NCBI RefSeq assembly: GCF_900626145.1 | Contig: NZ_LR130817.1 | Coordinates: forward strand, 1,145,562-1,209,561 | Length of the DNA stretch: 64,000 nucleotides | Direction: 5' to 3' | From: Intestinimonas timonensis | GTDB taxonomy: Bacteria > Bacillota > Clostridia > Oscillospirales > Oscillospiraceae | Shown here: piece by piece, positions 48,882 through 58,466 of the stretch | How positions within the stretch are numbered: position 1 is the stretch's first letter | How the letters are laid out: every line of letters starts with the position of its first letter | Notes under the pieces: model-generated | What the model was told of the DNA's origin: nothing | What the model saw: the letters and a program-made list of their open reading frames with translations, nothing else | Database searches by the model: none | Program-made: the position numbers and the translations under genes

Positions 48882-51026
48882 ATGTCTGAACAATATTACG
48901 ACTACAGCTTCACCCAGGAGCGCGAGCTCTCCTGGCTGCGCTTCAACGAGCGGGTCATGGAGGAGGCCAGGGACGAGTCCGTCCCCCTCTTTGAACGGCT
49001 CAAATTTGCCGCCATCTTTACCAGCAATCTGGATGAATTCTTTATGATCCGGGTGGGCTCCATCTATGACCTCACTCTGGTGAAAAAGACCCATGTGGAC
49101 TCCAAGAGCGGCCTCACCCCCGCTCAGCAGCTCTCCGCCATCTTCGAGGCGGTGGGTCCCCTCTACAAGCAGCGGGACAAGCTCATGGCCCAGCTGGAGA
49201 CCCGGCTGCGGACCTGTAATATCTGCTCTCTCGCCCTCTCCGAGCTGGACGTAAAGGAGCGGAAGCAGTGCGACCGCTATTTTCGGGACTATATCTTGCC
49301 CATCCTCTCCCCCCAGGTGGTGGACACCCTTCACCCCTTCCCCCACCTGCCCAGCAAATCCCTCAATATTGCCGTGGAGCTGCGCCGGGGCGGAGAGACC
49401 TCCTTCGGCGTAGTGCCCATTCCCCGGAGCCTTCCCCCTTACCTGCGCCTGAGCGAGCGTGGGGTGCGCTATATCCTCACCGAGCAGATCGTCCAGGCCC
49501 ACGTGGAGGAGCTCTTTGACCAGTACCAGGTGGTGAGCCGGGCGGTGATCTCCGTGACCCGCAACGCCGACATCTCGCCCGAGGACGAAGATTACGATGT
49601 CAACGACGACTACCGCCAGCACATGCGTAAAGTGCTCAAAAAGCGCTCCCGGCTGGCCCCGGTGCGGCTGGAGATTCAGGGAGCGGCAAGCGACGCCCTT
49701 GTGGAATATCTGTGTCAGCGGCTGGAGCTCACCCCCGCCCAGGTCTTCCACTCCAAGTCTCCCCTGGTCCTCAGCTACGTCTACGCTCTGGAGGGGCTGC
49801 TGCCCGAGGAGAGCAAAGCCGCTCTGTGCTATCCTCCCTTCTCCCCCAAGGCACCCGCCGGTTTGATTCGTGGAGAGAAGATCATCCCCCAGCTTCTCCG
49901 CCACGATGTTCTCCTCTTCTATCCCTTCCACTCCATGGACCCCTTCCTGCGCCTGGTGAAGGAAGCCGCCAATGACCCCGCCGTCCTCTCCATCAAAATC
50001 ACCATCTACCGTCTGGCCTCCAAGGCCAAGCTTATCGAGTATCTGGCCGCCGCCGCTGAGAATGGCAAGGATGTGACCGTGCTCATGGAGCTGCGGGCCC
50101 GATTCGACGAACAGAACAACATCCAGTGGGCGGAACGGCTGGAAGAGGCGGGCTGCACCGTCATCTACGGGTTTGAGGGCTTCAAGGTCCACTCCAAGAT
50201 CTGTCTCATCACCCGTCGGGAGCGGGGGCACATCCAGCAGATCACCCAAGTGGGTACCGGCAACTACAATGAGAAAACGGCCAAGCTCTATACCGACCTC
50301 TCCCTGATGACGGCCAATCCTGCCATCGGCGCCGATGCCGCCGCCTTCTTCCAAAATATCTCCACCGCCAATCTGGACGGAGAGTACCGCCTCCTGCTGG
50401 TGGCACCCCACAGCCTCAAGTCCCGACTTATGGCTCTTATGGACGGTGAGATCGCCAAGGCAAAGGCCGGTCAGAAGGCCCGTATCTTCATCAAGTGCAA
50501 CTCGGTCACAGACCGGGAACTCATCGATAAGCTCTCCGAGGCCAGCCAGGCCGGGGTGGATATCACCATGAACATTCGGGGTATCTGTTGTCTCCGCCCC
50601 GGCGTTCCCGGCAAGACCGACCGCATCAAGGTATTTTCCATCGTCGGCCGTTTCCTGGAGCACCCCCGAATCTTCGTCTTCGGTACCGGTGACGACGCCA
50701 AGGTTTACATCGGTTCCGCTGACTTCATGACCCGGAACACAGAGCATCGGGTGGAGATCGCCTGTCCCATTCTGGACCGTTCCATCCGGGATCAGATCCG
50801 TCACTACGTGGAGATTCTCTGCTCCGACAATGTGAAGGCCCGTATCATGGGCTCCGACGGCCACTACTTCCATGTCCCCGACCACGGGGAACCGCCGGTG
50901 GATGCCCAAGCCGTCTTTATGGCCGAGGCCATCGCCAAGGAGCCACCGGAGGGAACCTCTGCTCCCACCCCTGCTGCCCGTAAAGGCATCCTCTCTGCCC
51001 TGGCCCAGAGACTGCGCCGGCGATAA
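48882..51026 (+). CDS. ppk: Polyphosphate kinase 1
   Basis: This 714-residue protein is of full family length. It starts SFTQERELSWLRFNERVMEE and has FAAIFTSNLDEFFMIRVGSI, and the two PLD-like active-site histidines lie in FKVHSKICLITRRE and in the NTEHRVEIACPI region. It polymerises the gamma phosphate of ATP to polyphosphate. Forms an operon with ppx. Its terminator is disrupted by the IS3-family element (see findings). Confidence 0.95.
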   Translation: MSEQYYDYSFTQERELSWLRFNERVMEEARDESVPLFERLKFAAIFTSNLDEFFMIRVGSIYDLTLVKKTHVDSKSGLTPAQQLSAIFEAVGPLYKQRDKLMAQLETRLRTCNICSLALSELDVKERKQCDRYFRDYILPILSPQVVDTLHPFPHLPSKSLNIAVELRRGGETSFGVVPIPRSLPPYLRLSERGVRYILTEQIVQAHVEELFDQYQVVSRAVISVTRNADISPEDEDYDVNDDYRQHMRKVLKKRSRLAPVRLEIQGAASDALVEYLCQRLELTPAQVFHSKSPLVLSYVYALEGLLPEESKAALCYPPFSPKAPAGLIRGEKIIPQLLRHDVLLFYPFHSMDPFLRLVKEAANDPAVLSIKITIYRLASKAKLIEYLAAAAENGKDVTVLMELRARFDEQNNIQWAERLEEAGCTVIYGFEGFKVHSKICLITRRERGHIQQITQVGTGNYNEKTAKLYTDLSLMTANPAIGADAAAFFQNISTANLDGEYRLLLVAPHSLKSRLMALMDGEIAKAKAGQKARIFIKCNSVTDRELIDKLSEASQAGVDITMNIRGICCLRPGVPGKTDRIKVFSIVGRFLEHPRIFVFGTGDDAKVYIGSADFMTRNTEHRVEIACPILDRSIRDQIRHYVEILCSDNVKARIMGSDGHYFHVPDHGEPPVDAQAVFMAEAIAKEPPEGTSAPTPAARKGILSALAQRLRRR

Positions 51027-51110
51027 TTGCAAAAAGGCCGCCGTTTTGATGAACCGCCCCAAATTGTGCGGACAGCACAAAAAGGCCTCAATGTAGGGAA
51101 ATATGAAGTT

Positions 51111-51968
51111 TTAAGCGGAGTGGCGCAGCGTGAGCGGCGCCACTCCAGTTTTTAGCTGGATGCGCTCGTGGTTGTAAAAATTGATATAGCGGTCAATCAT
51201 CTCATTGGCCTCACAGAATGAGGCCGGTTTATGGCGGTAGATACACTCTGTCTTGAGGATGGAAAAGAAATTTTCCGCCATAGCGTTGTCGTAACAGTTT
51301 CCGCGTCTTGACATGGAAGGCGTAATGCCATAAGATTTTGTCAGGTCGAAGTATGCTTGCGAGGTGTACTGGAACCCCTGGTCGCTGTGGAGCTGCAACT
51401 CCGCAGCGGCCCTCTTTTTCTCCTTGCGCATGGCCAGGCGAATGGTGTCCAGCACCAGGTTGACTGTCTGCTTTGTGCCGGTCTTGTAGGCAACAATGCT
51501 GTTGTCGTAAAGGTCCCGGATCATGGACAGGTACAATACGCCCTGCTTGGTGTGGATGTAGGAGATGTCCGTCACCCATTTGCTGTTGGGCCTGTTCGCA
51601 TAAAACTCCCTATTCAGCAGATTCTTGTACTTGTGGACTTGCTGCCCCATCTGCTGCCATTTTCTGCGTCTCCGGATCTCCGCAAGCAAACCATATTGCT
51701 CCATGATACGCAGGATGGTCTTGGGATTACGGTGGATGCCTCGCTTCTTCAGCACCAGCCACATTCTGCGGTAGCCATACGTACGAAAGCTGCGCTCTCG
51801 CTGTTCCGCGATGATTTCTGCAAGGGCCGCGTCTTTCTCCGGCCTGCCCAAACGATGGACGAAATCATAGTATCCGCTGCGGGATACCTGAAAGAAGCGA
51901 CACATAACGGTTACCGGATATTCGTTTCTGTGCCGGTAGATTACTGCGTATTTTGCCCTTGGCCTCAC
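51111..51968 (-). CDS. IS3-family transposase orfB (DDE integrase-type)
   Basis: From the GTG at 51968, 285 residues: HTH_21 region YGYRRMWLVLKKRGIHRNPK, then the rve catalytic core with KWVTDISYIHTKQGVLYL (first Asp), LHSDQGFQY (second Asp) and NAMAENFFSILKTE (Glu). It is complete. In the undisturbed element it would be made by frameshifting from orfA, which is now separated by 1.7 kb, so transposition is probably blocked. Confidence 0.93.
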   Translation of the reverse strand: MRPRAKYAVIYRHRNEYPVTVMCRFFQVSRSGYYDFVHRLGRPEKDAALAEIIAEQRERSFRTYGYRRMWLVLKKRGIHRNPKTILRIMEQYGLLAEIRRRRKWQQMGQQVHKYKNLLNREFYANRPNSKWVTDISYIHTKQGVLYLSMIRDLYDNSIVAYKTGTKQTVNLVLDTIRLAMRKEKKRAAAELQLHSDQGFQYTSQAYFDLTKSYGITPSMSRRGNCYDNAMAENFFSILKTECIYRHKPASFCEANEMIDRYINFYNHERIQLKTGVAPLTLRHSA

Positions 51969-51973
51969 TTCCT

Positions 51974-52319
51974 CGTATAATAAGATTTGCAGACAGTTTA
52001 AAGTGTATCTGCTTAGTTCACTTTTAACGATCAGCAGGCTTTGGGATACCCGTGATACAATGGCTGTAGGACAGCAGGGTCAAGTTCTATCACTTCCAGT
52101 TGAACCGCAAGGCTGCTTCAAGGAAAGTCCGTTCCCCTGAACCGGAAGTTAGCTGCAAACTCATTGGCTGTTTGCCGGAGCAAGACCGCCCTTTCAGCAG
52201 TGAGGGCTATCGCATTGGTCTTCTCTGGAATGATTCTGATACGCGAGGTTGCGGATGCTCCGGTTATCATGGGTATCTCAAAGCCTGCTGGCCTGAAATT
52301 TCCATGCGGGGAGGTGAAA
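51974..52319 (+). ncRNA. IS110 5' non-coding end, probable bridge-RNA region
   Basis: About 346 bases with no own gene precede the transposase. In IS110-family elements this end is transcribed as the bridge RNA that pairs with target and donor DNA. The frame that runs through it upstream of 52320 is not believed to be coding. No pairing loops were assigned. Confidence 0.5.
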
Positions 52320-53549
52320 ATGATGAACCCACTTTTTGTAGGCATTGATGTGGGCAGCAGGAACAATGTGGCCTACCTGATGAAGCCGGACGGCAGCAAG
52401 CACTCCAGCTTTTCCGTGCAGAATAATCTCGGCGGTGCTAAACTGTTATCAGAGAGGATCGTGTCGGCACTCGGTTCCATGCAGCTCAGCGATGTGATAA
52501 TCGGCCTGGAGGCCACCTCCATCTACGGAGACAGCCTTGTCTACGCTCTCCGAGAAGATGGCAGCCTTGGCCGCTTTCAGAGAAAGATCCATGTCCTCAA
52601 TCCCAAGCAGGTACGGAAATTCAAGGATGCTTATCCCGACCTGCCGAAGAACGATTGGGTGGACGCCTTTGTGATTGCCGACCATCTCCGTTTTGGCAGG
52701 ATCGCCAAGGAGGTCTATATGGACGACTATCGCTACCAGGCGCTTAGAACGCTTACCAGAGCCAGATTTGACGTGATTCAAAACCTAACCCGTGAGAAAC
52801 AGCGGTTTGCCAACTACTTATTCCTCAAATGCTCCGGCATGGCCCAGGACAAGGATATTCAGAATACCAGCGCCACTACGATCGCCCTTATGGAACGGTT
52901 TGAAACTGTGGATGACCTGGCGAATGCTGATTTGGAGGAACTGACTGCCTTCGTCACTGAAACGGGCCGCGGCAGGTTTGCAGATCCAGCGGCCACAGCG
53001 AAAGCGGTACAGGCGGCAGCCAGAGGCTCCTACCGTCTCCCTAAGACAGTGAACGATACTGTAAACCAGGCGATGTCCGTTTCGATTGCTTCCATGCGTG
53101 CCTTGAAAGAACAAATTAAGGTTTTAGAAAAGGCCATTGAACAGCAGTTTGAGATTATCCCCAATACCCTGACCTCTATTCCCGGCATTGGGAAGGTCTA
53201 CTCCGCCGGTATCATCGCTGAGATTGGCGATATCCACCGTTTCAACTCTCAAGCCTCTGTCGCCAAGTTTGCCGGTCTTGTCTGGCACAAGAACCAGTCC
53301 GGTGAATTTGAAGCCGAACACTCCCAAATGATTAAATCCGGCAACCGCTATCTTCGGTACTACCTGCTGGAAGCCGCCAACTCCGTGAGAAGATGCGACT
53401 CCGAGTTCCGGCGCTACTATGACCTCAAATACCATGAGGTCAACAAGTACCAGCATAAACGCGCACTCGCTTTAACTGCCAGAAAACTGGTCCGGTTGGT
53501 CTTTCGGCTGCTGAAGGACAACCGCCTGTATATCCCGCCGGAGAGCTGA
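52320..53549 (+). CDS. IS110-family transposase (complete)
   Basis: The ATG at 52320 after GGGGAGGTGAAA gives 409 residues. The DEDD domain reads PLFVGIDVGSRNNVAYLMKP, IIGLEATSIYGDSLV and KNDWVDAFVIADHL; the C-terminal Tnp_20 part has TSIPGIGKVYSAGIIAEIGD with the serine region SGNRYLRYYLLEAANSVRRC. All parts are present, so the copy is probably active, unlike the remnant at 27873-28517, which is a different subfamily. Confidence 0.94.
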   Translation: MMNPLFVGIDVGSRNNVAYLMKPDGSKHSSFSVQNNLGGAKLLSERIVSALGSMQLSDVIIGLEATSIYGDSLVYALREDGSLGRFQRKIHVLNPKQVRKFKDAYPDLPKNDWVDAFVIADHLRFGRIAKEVYMDDYRYQALRTLTRARFDVIQNLTREKQRFANYLFLKCSGMAQDKDIQNTSATTIALMERFETVDDLANADLEELTAFVTETGRGRFADPAATAKAVQAAARGSYRLPKTVNDTVNQAMSVSIASMRALKEQIKVLEKAIEQQFEIIPNTLTSIPGIGKVYSAGIIAEIGDIHRFNSQASVAKFAGLVWHKNQSGEFEAEHSQMIKSGNRYLRYYLLEAANSVRRCDSEFRRYYDLKYHEVNKYQHKRALALTARKLVRLVFRLLKDNRLYIPPES

Positions 53550-53693
53550 GTACACCACTCGCAGCTCTGGCGCTCCCGCCCTGTTTCAAAAAATCTTAGG
53601 GGGCAGGGCTTAGGTTGGTGTTGCCTTTTTTCTGCTTACGCAACTGTTTTCCTGCATTTATTCTCGATTTTTCCTGCCATCACCCTCTTGACT

Positions 53694-53972
53694 TCATACC
53701 ATTAGACTTCCTGTGGAGCGCAGAAAATCCCGCAACAGCTCGTTTTCCATCTTTAGCCGTTTGTTCTCATACTTGTACTCCGCCAGTGTTTTTGCGGGTT
53801 TACGCCCCCGCGCTTTTGGAAGGACAGGCTCCTTTAGCCAGCACTGAATAGCCCACCGGCTGATCCCATACTCCCGACATAAAGCACGCTGGCTTTCTCC
53901 TCCACGGATTCGTGACACCACTTCTTCTCGTATCCCTACCGGATACTTTTTCATCCCTTTTTTTCCGGACAT
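53694..53972 (-). CDS. IS3-family transposase orfA (HTH)
   Basis: This 92-residue protein has the HTH REEVVSRIRGGESQRALCRE then YGISRWAIQCWLKE and a leucine-rich tail YKYENKRLKMENELLRDFLR. The last four residues come from the IS110 element. The natural overlap with orfB lies at the insertion point. Confidence 0.9.
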   Translation of the reverse strand: MSGKKGMKKYPVGIREEVVSRIRGGESQRALCREYGISRWAIQCWLKEPVLPKARGRKPAKTLAEYKYENKRLKMENELLRDFLRSTGSLMV

Positions 53973-54084
53973 AGCAAGACCCCCTAATGTAGCTTTATTT
54001 TCCTACATTAGGGGGCCTTTTGTCTATTGTCCGGTTTTACTGGAGCTGTTCAAAAAACGGCGGCCTTTCCATCCTTTATTTCTC

Positions 54085-55176
54085 CTACGCCATGGTGACA
54101 ACCGCATCCAGCGGGACAACGTTTACATAGGTTTGTCCCCGGCCCAGAACCAGTGGGACACCGTCTTGGGTGGTATAGGTCATGGGACTCTCCCGGTCCG
54201 GTTTGCTCCATCGAATAGGGATTCCTACTCCGCCGCAGGCGAACCATCCGTCTCCCTCGCCTACCACGTCCACATCCATATGACCCAGGCTGTCCCCAGT
54301 ATAGCGGCACCGGGTCTGAACGACGATGACGTTGGTCACCGCCACCTGCTCTCCCGTGTTGCCGTCCACATAGGGCGCACCGTACTCCTCCACCAGGTAA
54401 GCGCTCCGCGTCTCATCGTAGACGAAGCGTCCGGTCTTATAGTTGGAGAAGGGTACCGTTACCACCGATGCCGGGCTTCCCCCGGCCGGAGTGCCATCAT
54501 CCGCAAAGGTCAGGCCGGTATCATAACCCTCCTCATGCTCCAGACGCAGATCCTTGGGGAGGTAGGCCAGGATGGAGGCGCCGGTGGCCACAACGCTGTG
54601 CTCGTAACCATTTTCCTTTCGGCGGTCGGCATCCCGCCACATCATATTGCTCTCTGGGCTTTTCCCCAGGTAGGGGCCGCGGACTGCATCAAAGTGATCC
54701 ACGTCCCAATTCCTCAGGTCGCTGTATGCCTGCTCGCTGCCGCCGGCATGGATAAAAAGGGCGTCATGGCCCAGGGCCAGTTCGATGTAATAGGGCCTGG
54801 CAGAGCGGATAGAGCCGATCATACCCACATCCTCCACCGACTGGTACACCCCCAGCATTCTGGTAATACCGCCCTCAGCCACCACCTCATAGATGATGTC
54901 CGCCTGGGACTGGCCCAACTGGGGCAGGGCCTGCTCCAAGTTATTGAGCATGACAGCCACCGGCCGCCGGGCAACTGTTTCGGCATCGCTGGGCATTCCG
55001 CTGAGGGGATTGACTGGACCGTTGTACGGAGTTGGCGTTGGCGTTACACTGGCCATGGGTGGCGGCGAGGTCTGCGCCGGCGCAGGTGTGGGAGTGGGCT
55101 CACCCGCTCCGGCACCACAGGCGGTGAGACACAGCAGAGCAATCAGGTACAGAGCTGGCAGGACAGGTCCTCTCAT
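54085..55176 (-). CDS. DUF3048-domain lipoprotein (YerB-like)
   Basis: This 363-residue protein has a lipoprotein signal (LPALYLIALLCLTAC, lipobox Cys20), then a Pro/Thr-rich linker, then DUF3048: NPLSGMPSDAETVARRPVAV, IIYEVVAEGGITRMLGVYQS and GSIRSARPYYIELALGHDAL. YerB-type proteins are extracytoplasmic and linked with cell-envelope or spore functions; the activity is unknown. Convergent to ppk, sharing its former terminator. Confidence 0.9.
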   Translation of the reverse strand: MRGPVLPALYLIALLCLTACGAGAGEPTPTPAPAQTSPPPMASVTPTPTPYNGPVNPLSGMPSDAETVARRPVAVMLNNLEQALPQLGQSQADIIYEVVAEGGITRMLGVYQSVEDVGMIGSIRSARPYYIELALGHDALFIHAGGSEQAYSDLRNWDVDHFDAVRGPYLGKSPESNMMWRDADRRKENGYEHSVVATGASILAYLPKDLRLEHEEGYDTGLTFADDGTPAGGSPASVVTVPFSNYKTGRFVYDETRSAYLVEEYGAPYVDGNTGEQVAVTNVIVVQTRCRYTGDSLGHMDVDVVGEGDGWFACGGVGIPIRWSKPDRESPMTYTTQDGVPLVLGRGQTYVNVVPLDAVVTMA

Positions 55177-55380
55177 ATCGTCGCCTCCATCCAGTATGAT
55201 AGTTTCATCTTACCCCGGCCCCTTCTGCCTGTCAACCATCGTCTCGACAGCCTTCGGGCAAAATTCACTCTTGTTCCGGTCTTTCTTTTTCGGTATAATA
55301 TATTTTTAGGGTGGGTCATTTCGGCCCGCTCTTCACCCGGACACCCGGAGCACCGCTCCGGCCAAGCAAGGAGGTACGCC

Positions 55381-55923
55381 ATGGCTCGCGTCGGATTCAT
55401 CCACGATAAGCTGGACATCAAATTCCTGGTGCTTTACATTATGTCCCGTGTGGTGTCACCCATCGACATGCCCACCCTGACCGACCTCACCATGTGCGAC
55501 GAGGGAGTGGACTATTTCGCCTTCGCCGAGGCCGTCCACGAATTGGTGGACACCGAACATCTGGTGCTGAAGGACGATCTTTATTCCATCACAGAAAAGG
55601 GTCGAAAAAACGGTGCCATCTGTGAGAGCAGCCTCCCCTACTCTATCCGGGTCAAATGTGATAAGAATGTGGCCAAGCTCAACAGCAGACTGCGCCGGGA
55701 TGCTCAGGTCCGCTCTGAGCGCATCCCCCGTGGGGACGGTACCTTCACCCTGGTGATGGCTCTGGATGATGAGCACGGCAATCTCCTTACCATTGAGATG
55801 TTGTCCGCCACCGAGCAGCAGTGCGACCGATTGGCCGAACAGTTCAAATCCCACCCTGAGCAGATCTACAATGGCGTGCTGGATGTGCTGCTCACCGACT
55901 TTGACGGAAAGGAGCAGAGTTGA
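55381..55923 (+). CDS. DUF4364-family protein
   Basis: The ATG at 55381 after AAGGAGGTACGCC gives 180 residues; the very long frame upstream is antisense to DUF3048. The N-terminus looks like a winged helix (DKLDIKFLVLYIMSRVVSPI, TMCDEGVDYFAFAEAVHELV), as in transcription-regulator-like DUF4364 proteins of Clostridia. The next gene follows after 18 bases. Confidence 0.85.
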   Translation: MARVGFIHDKLDIKFLVLYIMSRVVSPIDMPTLTDLTMCDEGVDYFAFAEAVHELVDTEHLVLKDDLYSITEKGRKNGAICESSLPYSIRVKCDKNVAKLNSRLRRDAQVRSERIPRGDGTFTLVMALDDEHGNLLTIEMLSATEQQCDRLAEQFKSHPEQIYNGVLDVLLTDFDGKEQS

Positions 55924-55941
55924 TTGGAGGTACCCACACTG

Positions 55942-56823
55942 ATGGGTCAGCCTGTGACCCTGCTGTTCCTCTACTTCGTTTTTTACTCCTTCTGCGGTTG
56001 GCTCTGGGAGACCTGCTACTGCTCTGTTAAGGAGCGGCACTATGTCCCCCGCGGCTTTCTGTATGGACCGATCTGCCCCATCTACGGGGTGGGCTTCTTG
56101 CTGATGGTCCTCTTCTTCGCCCCCTTCAAGGATAACCTGGTGGTCTTCTACTTCGTGGCTGTGATCGTCATGACCGCTTGGGAATACTTTGTGGGCTGGT
56201 TTCTGGAGGCCACCACCCACATCAAGTACTGGGATTACAGCGACCGCCGATTCAACATCAAGGGCCGGGTATGCCTGGAAGTGAGCCTTTTCTGGGGCAT
56301 CATGTCCTATGTGGCAGTCTTCCTGATCCACCCCCCAGTGGCCCGTCTTTTTGCCCGGATGCCCGACTGGCTCCAGTATACCGCCTGCGGCGCCTGTCTG
56401 TCCCTGCTGATCGTGGATGCCGTCACTACCATCCGGAAGCTGGCTCTGGTCACCAAGGCCATGAATCGCCTCCAGACTGCCGGCGACGAGCTGCGCCTCC
56501 AGATGGCCCTGGCTCGAGCCGATTTGGGCGACAACCTGGAAGTGGTCGGCGGAGAACTGCGTGCCCGGCTGGATGACGTTCGCGAGAATCTCTCCCCCGC
56601 CAATGTCCAGCGGCTGGACCGGCTGATGTCGGATTATGATGAACTTCTGGAGCGTGCTGAACGCATGAGCCGTCGGTTCCGCAACCGCTATCGCCACATG
56701 ACCTCCCGCCGCTACGCCCTGGACGACGTCCGGGCTTACGGCCGTCAGTGGCGGGCCTCCATCCAGGCCGCTAAAGCGGCACGTAAAGCGGAGAAGGCCG
56801 CCAAGAAGGCCAGCAAGGCCTGA
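55942..56823 (+). CDS. CmpB-type membrane protein (putative ABC transporter permease)
   Basis: The ATG at 55942 after ATTGGAGGTACC gives 293 residues. Four to five membrane segments come first, with FYSFCGWLWETCYCSVKERH and PRGFLYGPICPIYGVGFLLM, the family hallmarks (PF06541); a charged helical tail of about 120 residues ends in Lys/Ala repeats. Its function is unknown despite the usual annotation. Terminator directly downstream. Confidence 0.87.
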   Translation: MGQPVTLLFLYFVFYSFCGWLWETCYCSVKERHYVPRGFLYGPICPIYGVGFLLMVLFFAPFKDNLVVFYFVAVIVMTAWEYFVGWFLEATTHIKYWDYSDRRFNIKGRVCLEVSLFWGIMSYVAVFLIHPPVARLFARMPDWLQYTACGACLSLLIVDAVTTIRKLALVTKAMNRLQTAGDELRLQMALARADLGDNLEVVGGELRARLDDVRENLSPANVQRLDRLMSDYDELLERAERMSRRFRNRYRHMTSRRYALDDVRAYGRQWRASIQAAKAARKAEKAAKKASKA

Positions 56824-56843
56824 GCATCTGATACATACAGGAT

Positions 56844-56883
56844 AAAAAAATGCTGTTCCCCATCTGGGGAACAGCATTTTTTT
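56844..56883. terminator. Bidirectional intrinsic terminator
   Basis: A stem with AAATGCTGTTCCCC and its complement, 4-base loop ATCT, A7 on the left and T7 on the right, between convergent genes. Confidence 0.9.
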
Positions 56884-56885
56884 AT

Positions 56886-58418
56886 TTACATCAGCGGCGC
56901 GAAGACCCGCAGGACAGCCCGGTAGGCCTTCCGCCACCAGGGGAGCGCCCGGCGCTGCTCCAGGGTGATGGGTTGGCACTTCTCAAGCGTAGCCAGAAAG
57001 TCGGCCTTGATATCCCGCACTGTGGGGTCACCGCACAGCCACACACCATTTTCAAAGTGGAGGAACAGACTGCGGTAGTCCATATTTACCGTACCTACGG
57101 TGCCGTATTTGTCGTCCACGGCGAAGTTCTTAGCGTGGACAAAACCGGGTGTATACTCGTAGATTTTTACTCCGGCCTCCAGCAGCGGGCCATAGTGGGC
57201 CCTTGTGACCTCAAAGACCACTTTTTTGTCCGGGATATGAGGGGTCATGATGCGCACATCCACCCCGGACTTGGCAGCGATACACAGCGCGGTATTCATG
57301 CTGTCGTCCACGATGAGGTAAGGCGTGGTGATATAGATATAACGTCTGGCCCTGTTGATGAGGTTGAGGTAGACCGTCTGGCCCACTGCCTCACCGTCCA
57401 GGGGGTTGTCGGTATAGGGCTGCACATAGCCTGTTCCCTTGGGCGGTGTCTCCCACTTCGGACGGAAGGCGTTATAGTCCTCCATGAAGGTCTCCCGTGT
57501 ATAATCCCACAGAGTGAGGAACATCACCGTCATGCTCCAGGCCGCCTCTCCGCGGACCAGAATGGCACTGTCCTTCCAGTGGCCGAAACGGACCTTTTTG
57601 TTGATATACTCATCGGCCAGGTTGATGCCGCCGGTAAAGGCCACCTTTCCGTCGATGACCAGGATTTTTCGGTGGTCCCGGTTGTTGAGCCGCAGGGACA
57701 GGATGGGGACAAAGGGATTAAAGACACAGCACCGGATGCCTGTACGCTTCTCCAGCTCGGAGGCGTACTCCCGGGGAAGGGTGAACATAGAGCCAATGTC
57801 GTCGTACATCACCCGTACGTCCACCCCCTCCTTCACCTTTTCGGTGAGGATGTCCAGGATGGTGTCCCACATGATTCCGTCTTCAATGATGAAATACTCC
57901 AGGAAAATATACCGCTGCGCCTTTTTGAGCTCCTCCACCATCCGGGCAAAGCAGTCCTCCCCCAGGGGAAAATACTCTGTTTCCGTGCCGCCATACACCG
58001 GGCAGTGGGCCATGTGCTCCAGATACCGGGCCTGATGCACAGCATCCTCGCCGAAGGTAATGAGACTGTCCGCCTTAAAATCCTGATGCAGTACCTCCAG
58101 CATCTTCTGGTCCATCCCCTCCATCTTGCGGCGGGTCCGCTTGCTCAGCTTGTTCCCGCCAAAGAGGAGATAGAAGAGCCCGCCAAAGATGGGGAAGATC
58201 AGAATGGGGACAATCCACGCGATCTTATAGGCTGGTTCACTGCTCCGGTTCACGATCCAGAAAACTGCTGCGATACTCAACGCCACGCAGATCCCGTAAA
58301 AGGGCAGGAAAAATTCGTTGAACCGCAGGAGCATGAGCACCAGCACGGCGATTTGGATGATGAGGAAGACCCCCATCAGCACCGCCCGGTGGAACAGCAG
58401 AGAAACCAGTTTCTTCAT
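56886..58418 (-). CDS. cls: Cardiolipin synthase
   Basis: This 510-residue protein has two N-terminal membrane helices (LLFHRAVLMGVFLIIQIAVL, AYKIAWIVPILIFPIFGGLF) and two HKD motifs, NRDHRKILVIDGKVAFTGGI and FVHAKNFAVDDKYGTVGTVN, of the phospholipase D family. It joins two phosphatidylglycerols to cardiolipin. It is complete and of usual length, and stands alone. Confidence 0.93.
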   Translation of the reverse strand: MKKLVSLLFHRAVLMGVFLIIQIAVLVLMLLRFNEFFLPFYGICVALSIAAVFWIVNRSSEPAYKIAWIVPILIFPIFGGLFYLLFGGNKLSKRTRRKMEGMDQKMLEVLHQDFKADSLITFGEDAVHQARYLEHMAHCPVYGGTETEYFPLGEDCFARMVEELKKAQRYIFLEYFIIEDGIMWDTILDILTEKVKEGVDVRVMYDDIGSMFTLPREYASELEKRTGIRCCVFNPFVPILSLRLNNRDHRKILVIDGKVAFTGGINLADEYINKKVRFGHWKDSAILVRGEAAWSMTVMFLTLWDYTRETFMEDYNAFRPKWETPPKGTGYVQPYTDNPLDGEAVGQTVYLNLINRARRYIYITTPYLIVDDSMNTALCIAAKSGVDVRIMTPHIPDKKVVFEVTRAHYGPLLEAGVKIYEYTPGFVHAKNFAVDDKYGTVGTVNMDYRSLFLHFENGVWLCGDPTVRDIKADFLATLEKCQPITLEQRRALPWWRKAYRAVLRVFAPLM

Positions 58419-58466
58419 ATATGCCTCACAGTGACAAGTGTTTTTACTTCGCAGCTGTTTCCCTCA

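Larger units (their letters stand above)
51967..53712 (+). mobile_element. IS110-family element inserted between orfA and orfB of the IS3 element
   Basis: ACTTCCT occurs at both edges (51967-51973 and 53706-53712), where IS3 sequence stops and resumes, giving an element of 1,739 bases. It has a 5' non-coding end of about 346 bases, an intact transposase and a 3' end of about 156 bases, the usual IS110 layout. IS110 elements have no terminal inverted repeats and recombine at a short core. Confidence 0.85.
51050..54052 (-). mobile_element. IS3-family element carrying a nested IS110-family element
   Basis: The ends are imperfect inverted repeats of about 50 bases beginning TGAAC(C/A)GC(C/T)CCA (51050 rightwards and 54052 leftwards) and including AAAAGGCC..AATGTAGG. 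TG...CA ends are the IS3 rule. orfB (51111-51968) and orfA (53694-53972) are pushed apart by the insert at 51967-53712. No clear target duplication was seen. Without the insert the element would be about 1.26 kb. Confidence 0.88.

Noticed and set aside
54133..55380. N-terminal extension of the DUF4364 gene in the same open frame
   Set aside because: It is antisense to the DUF3048 lipoprotein gene; the ATG at 55381 has a strong RBS and gives the usual family length.
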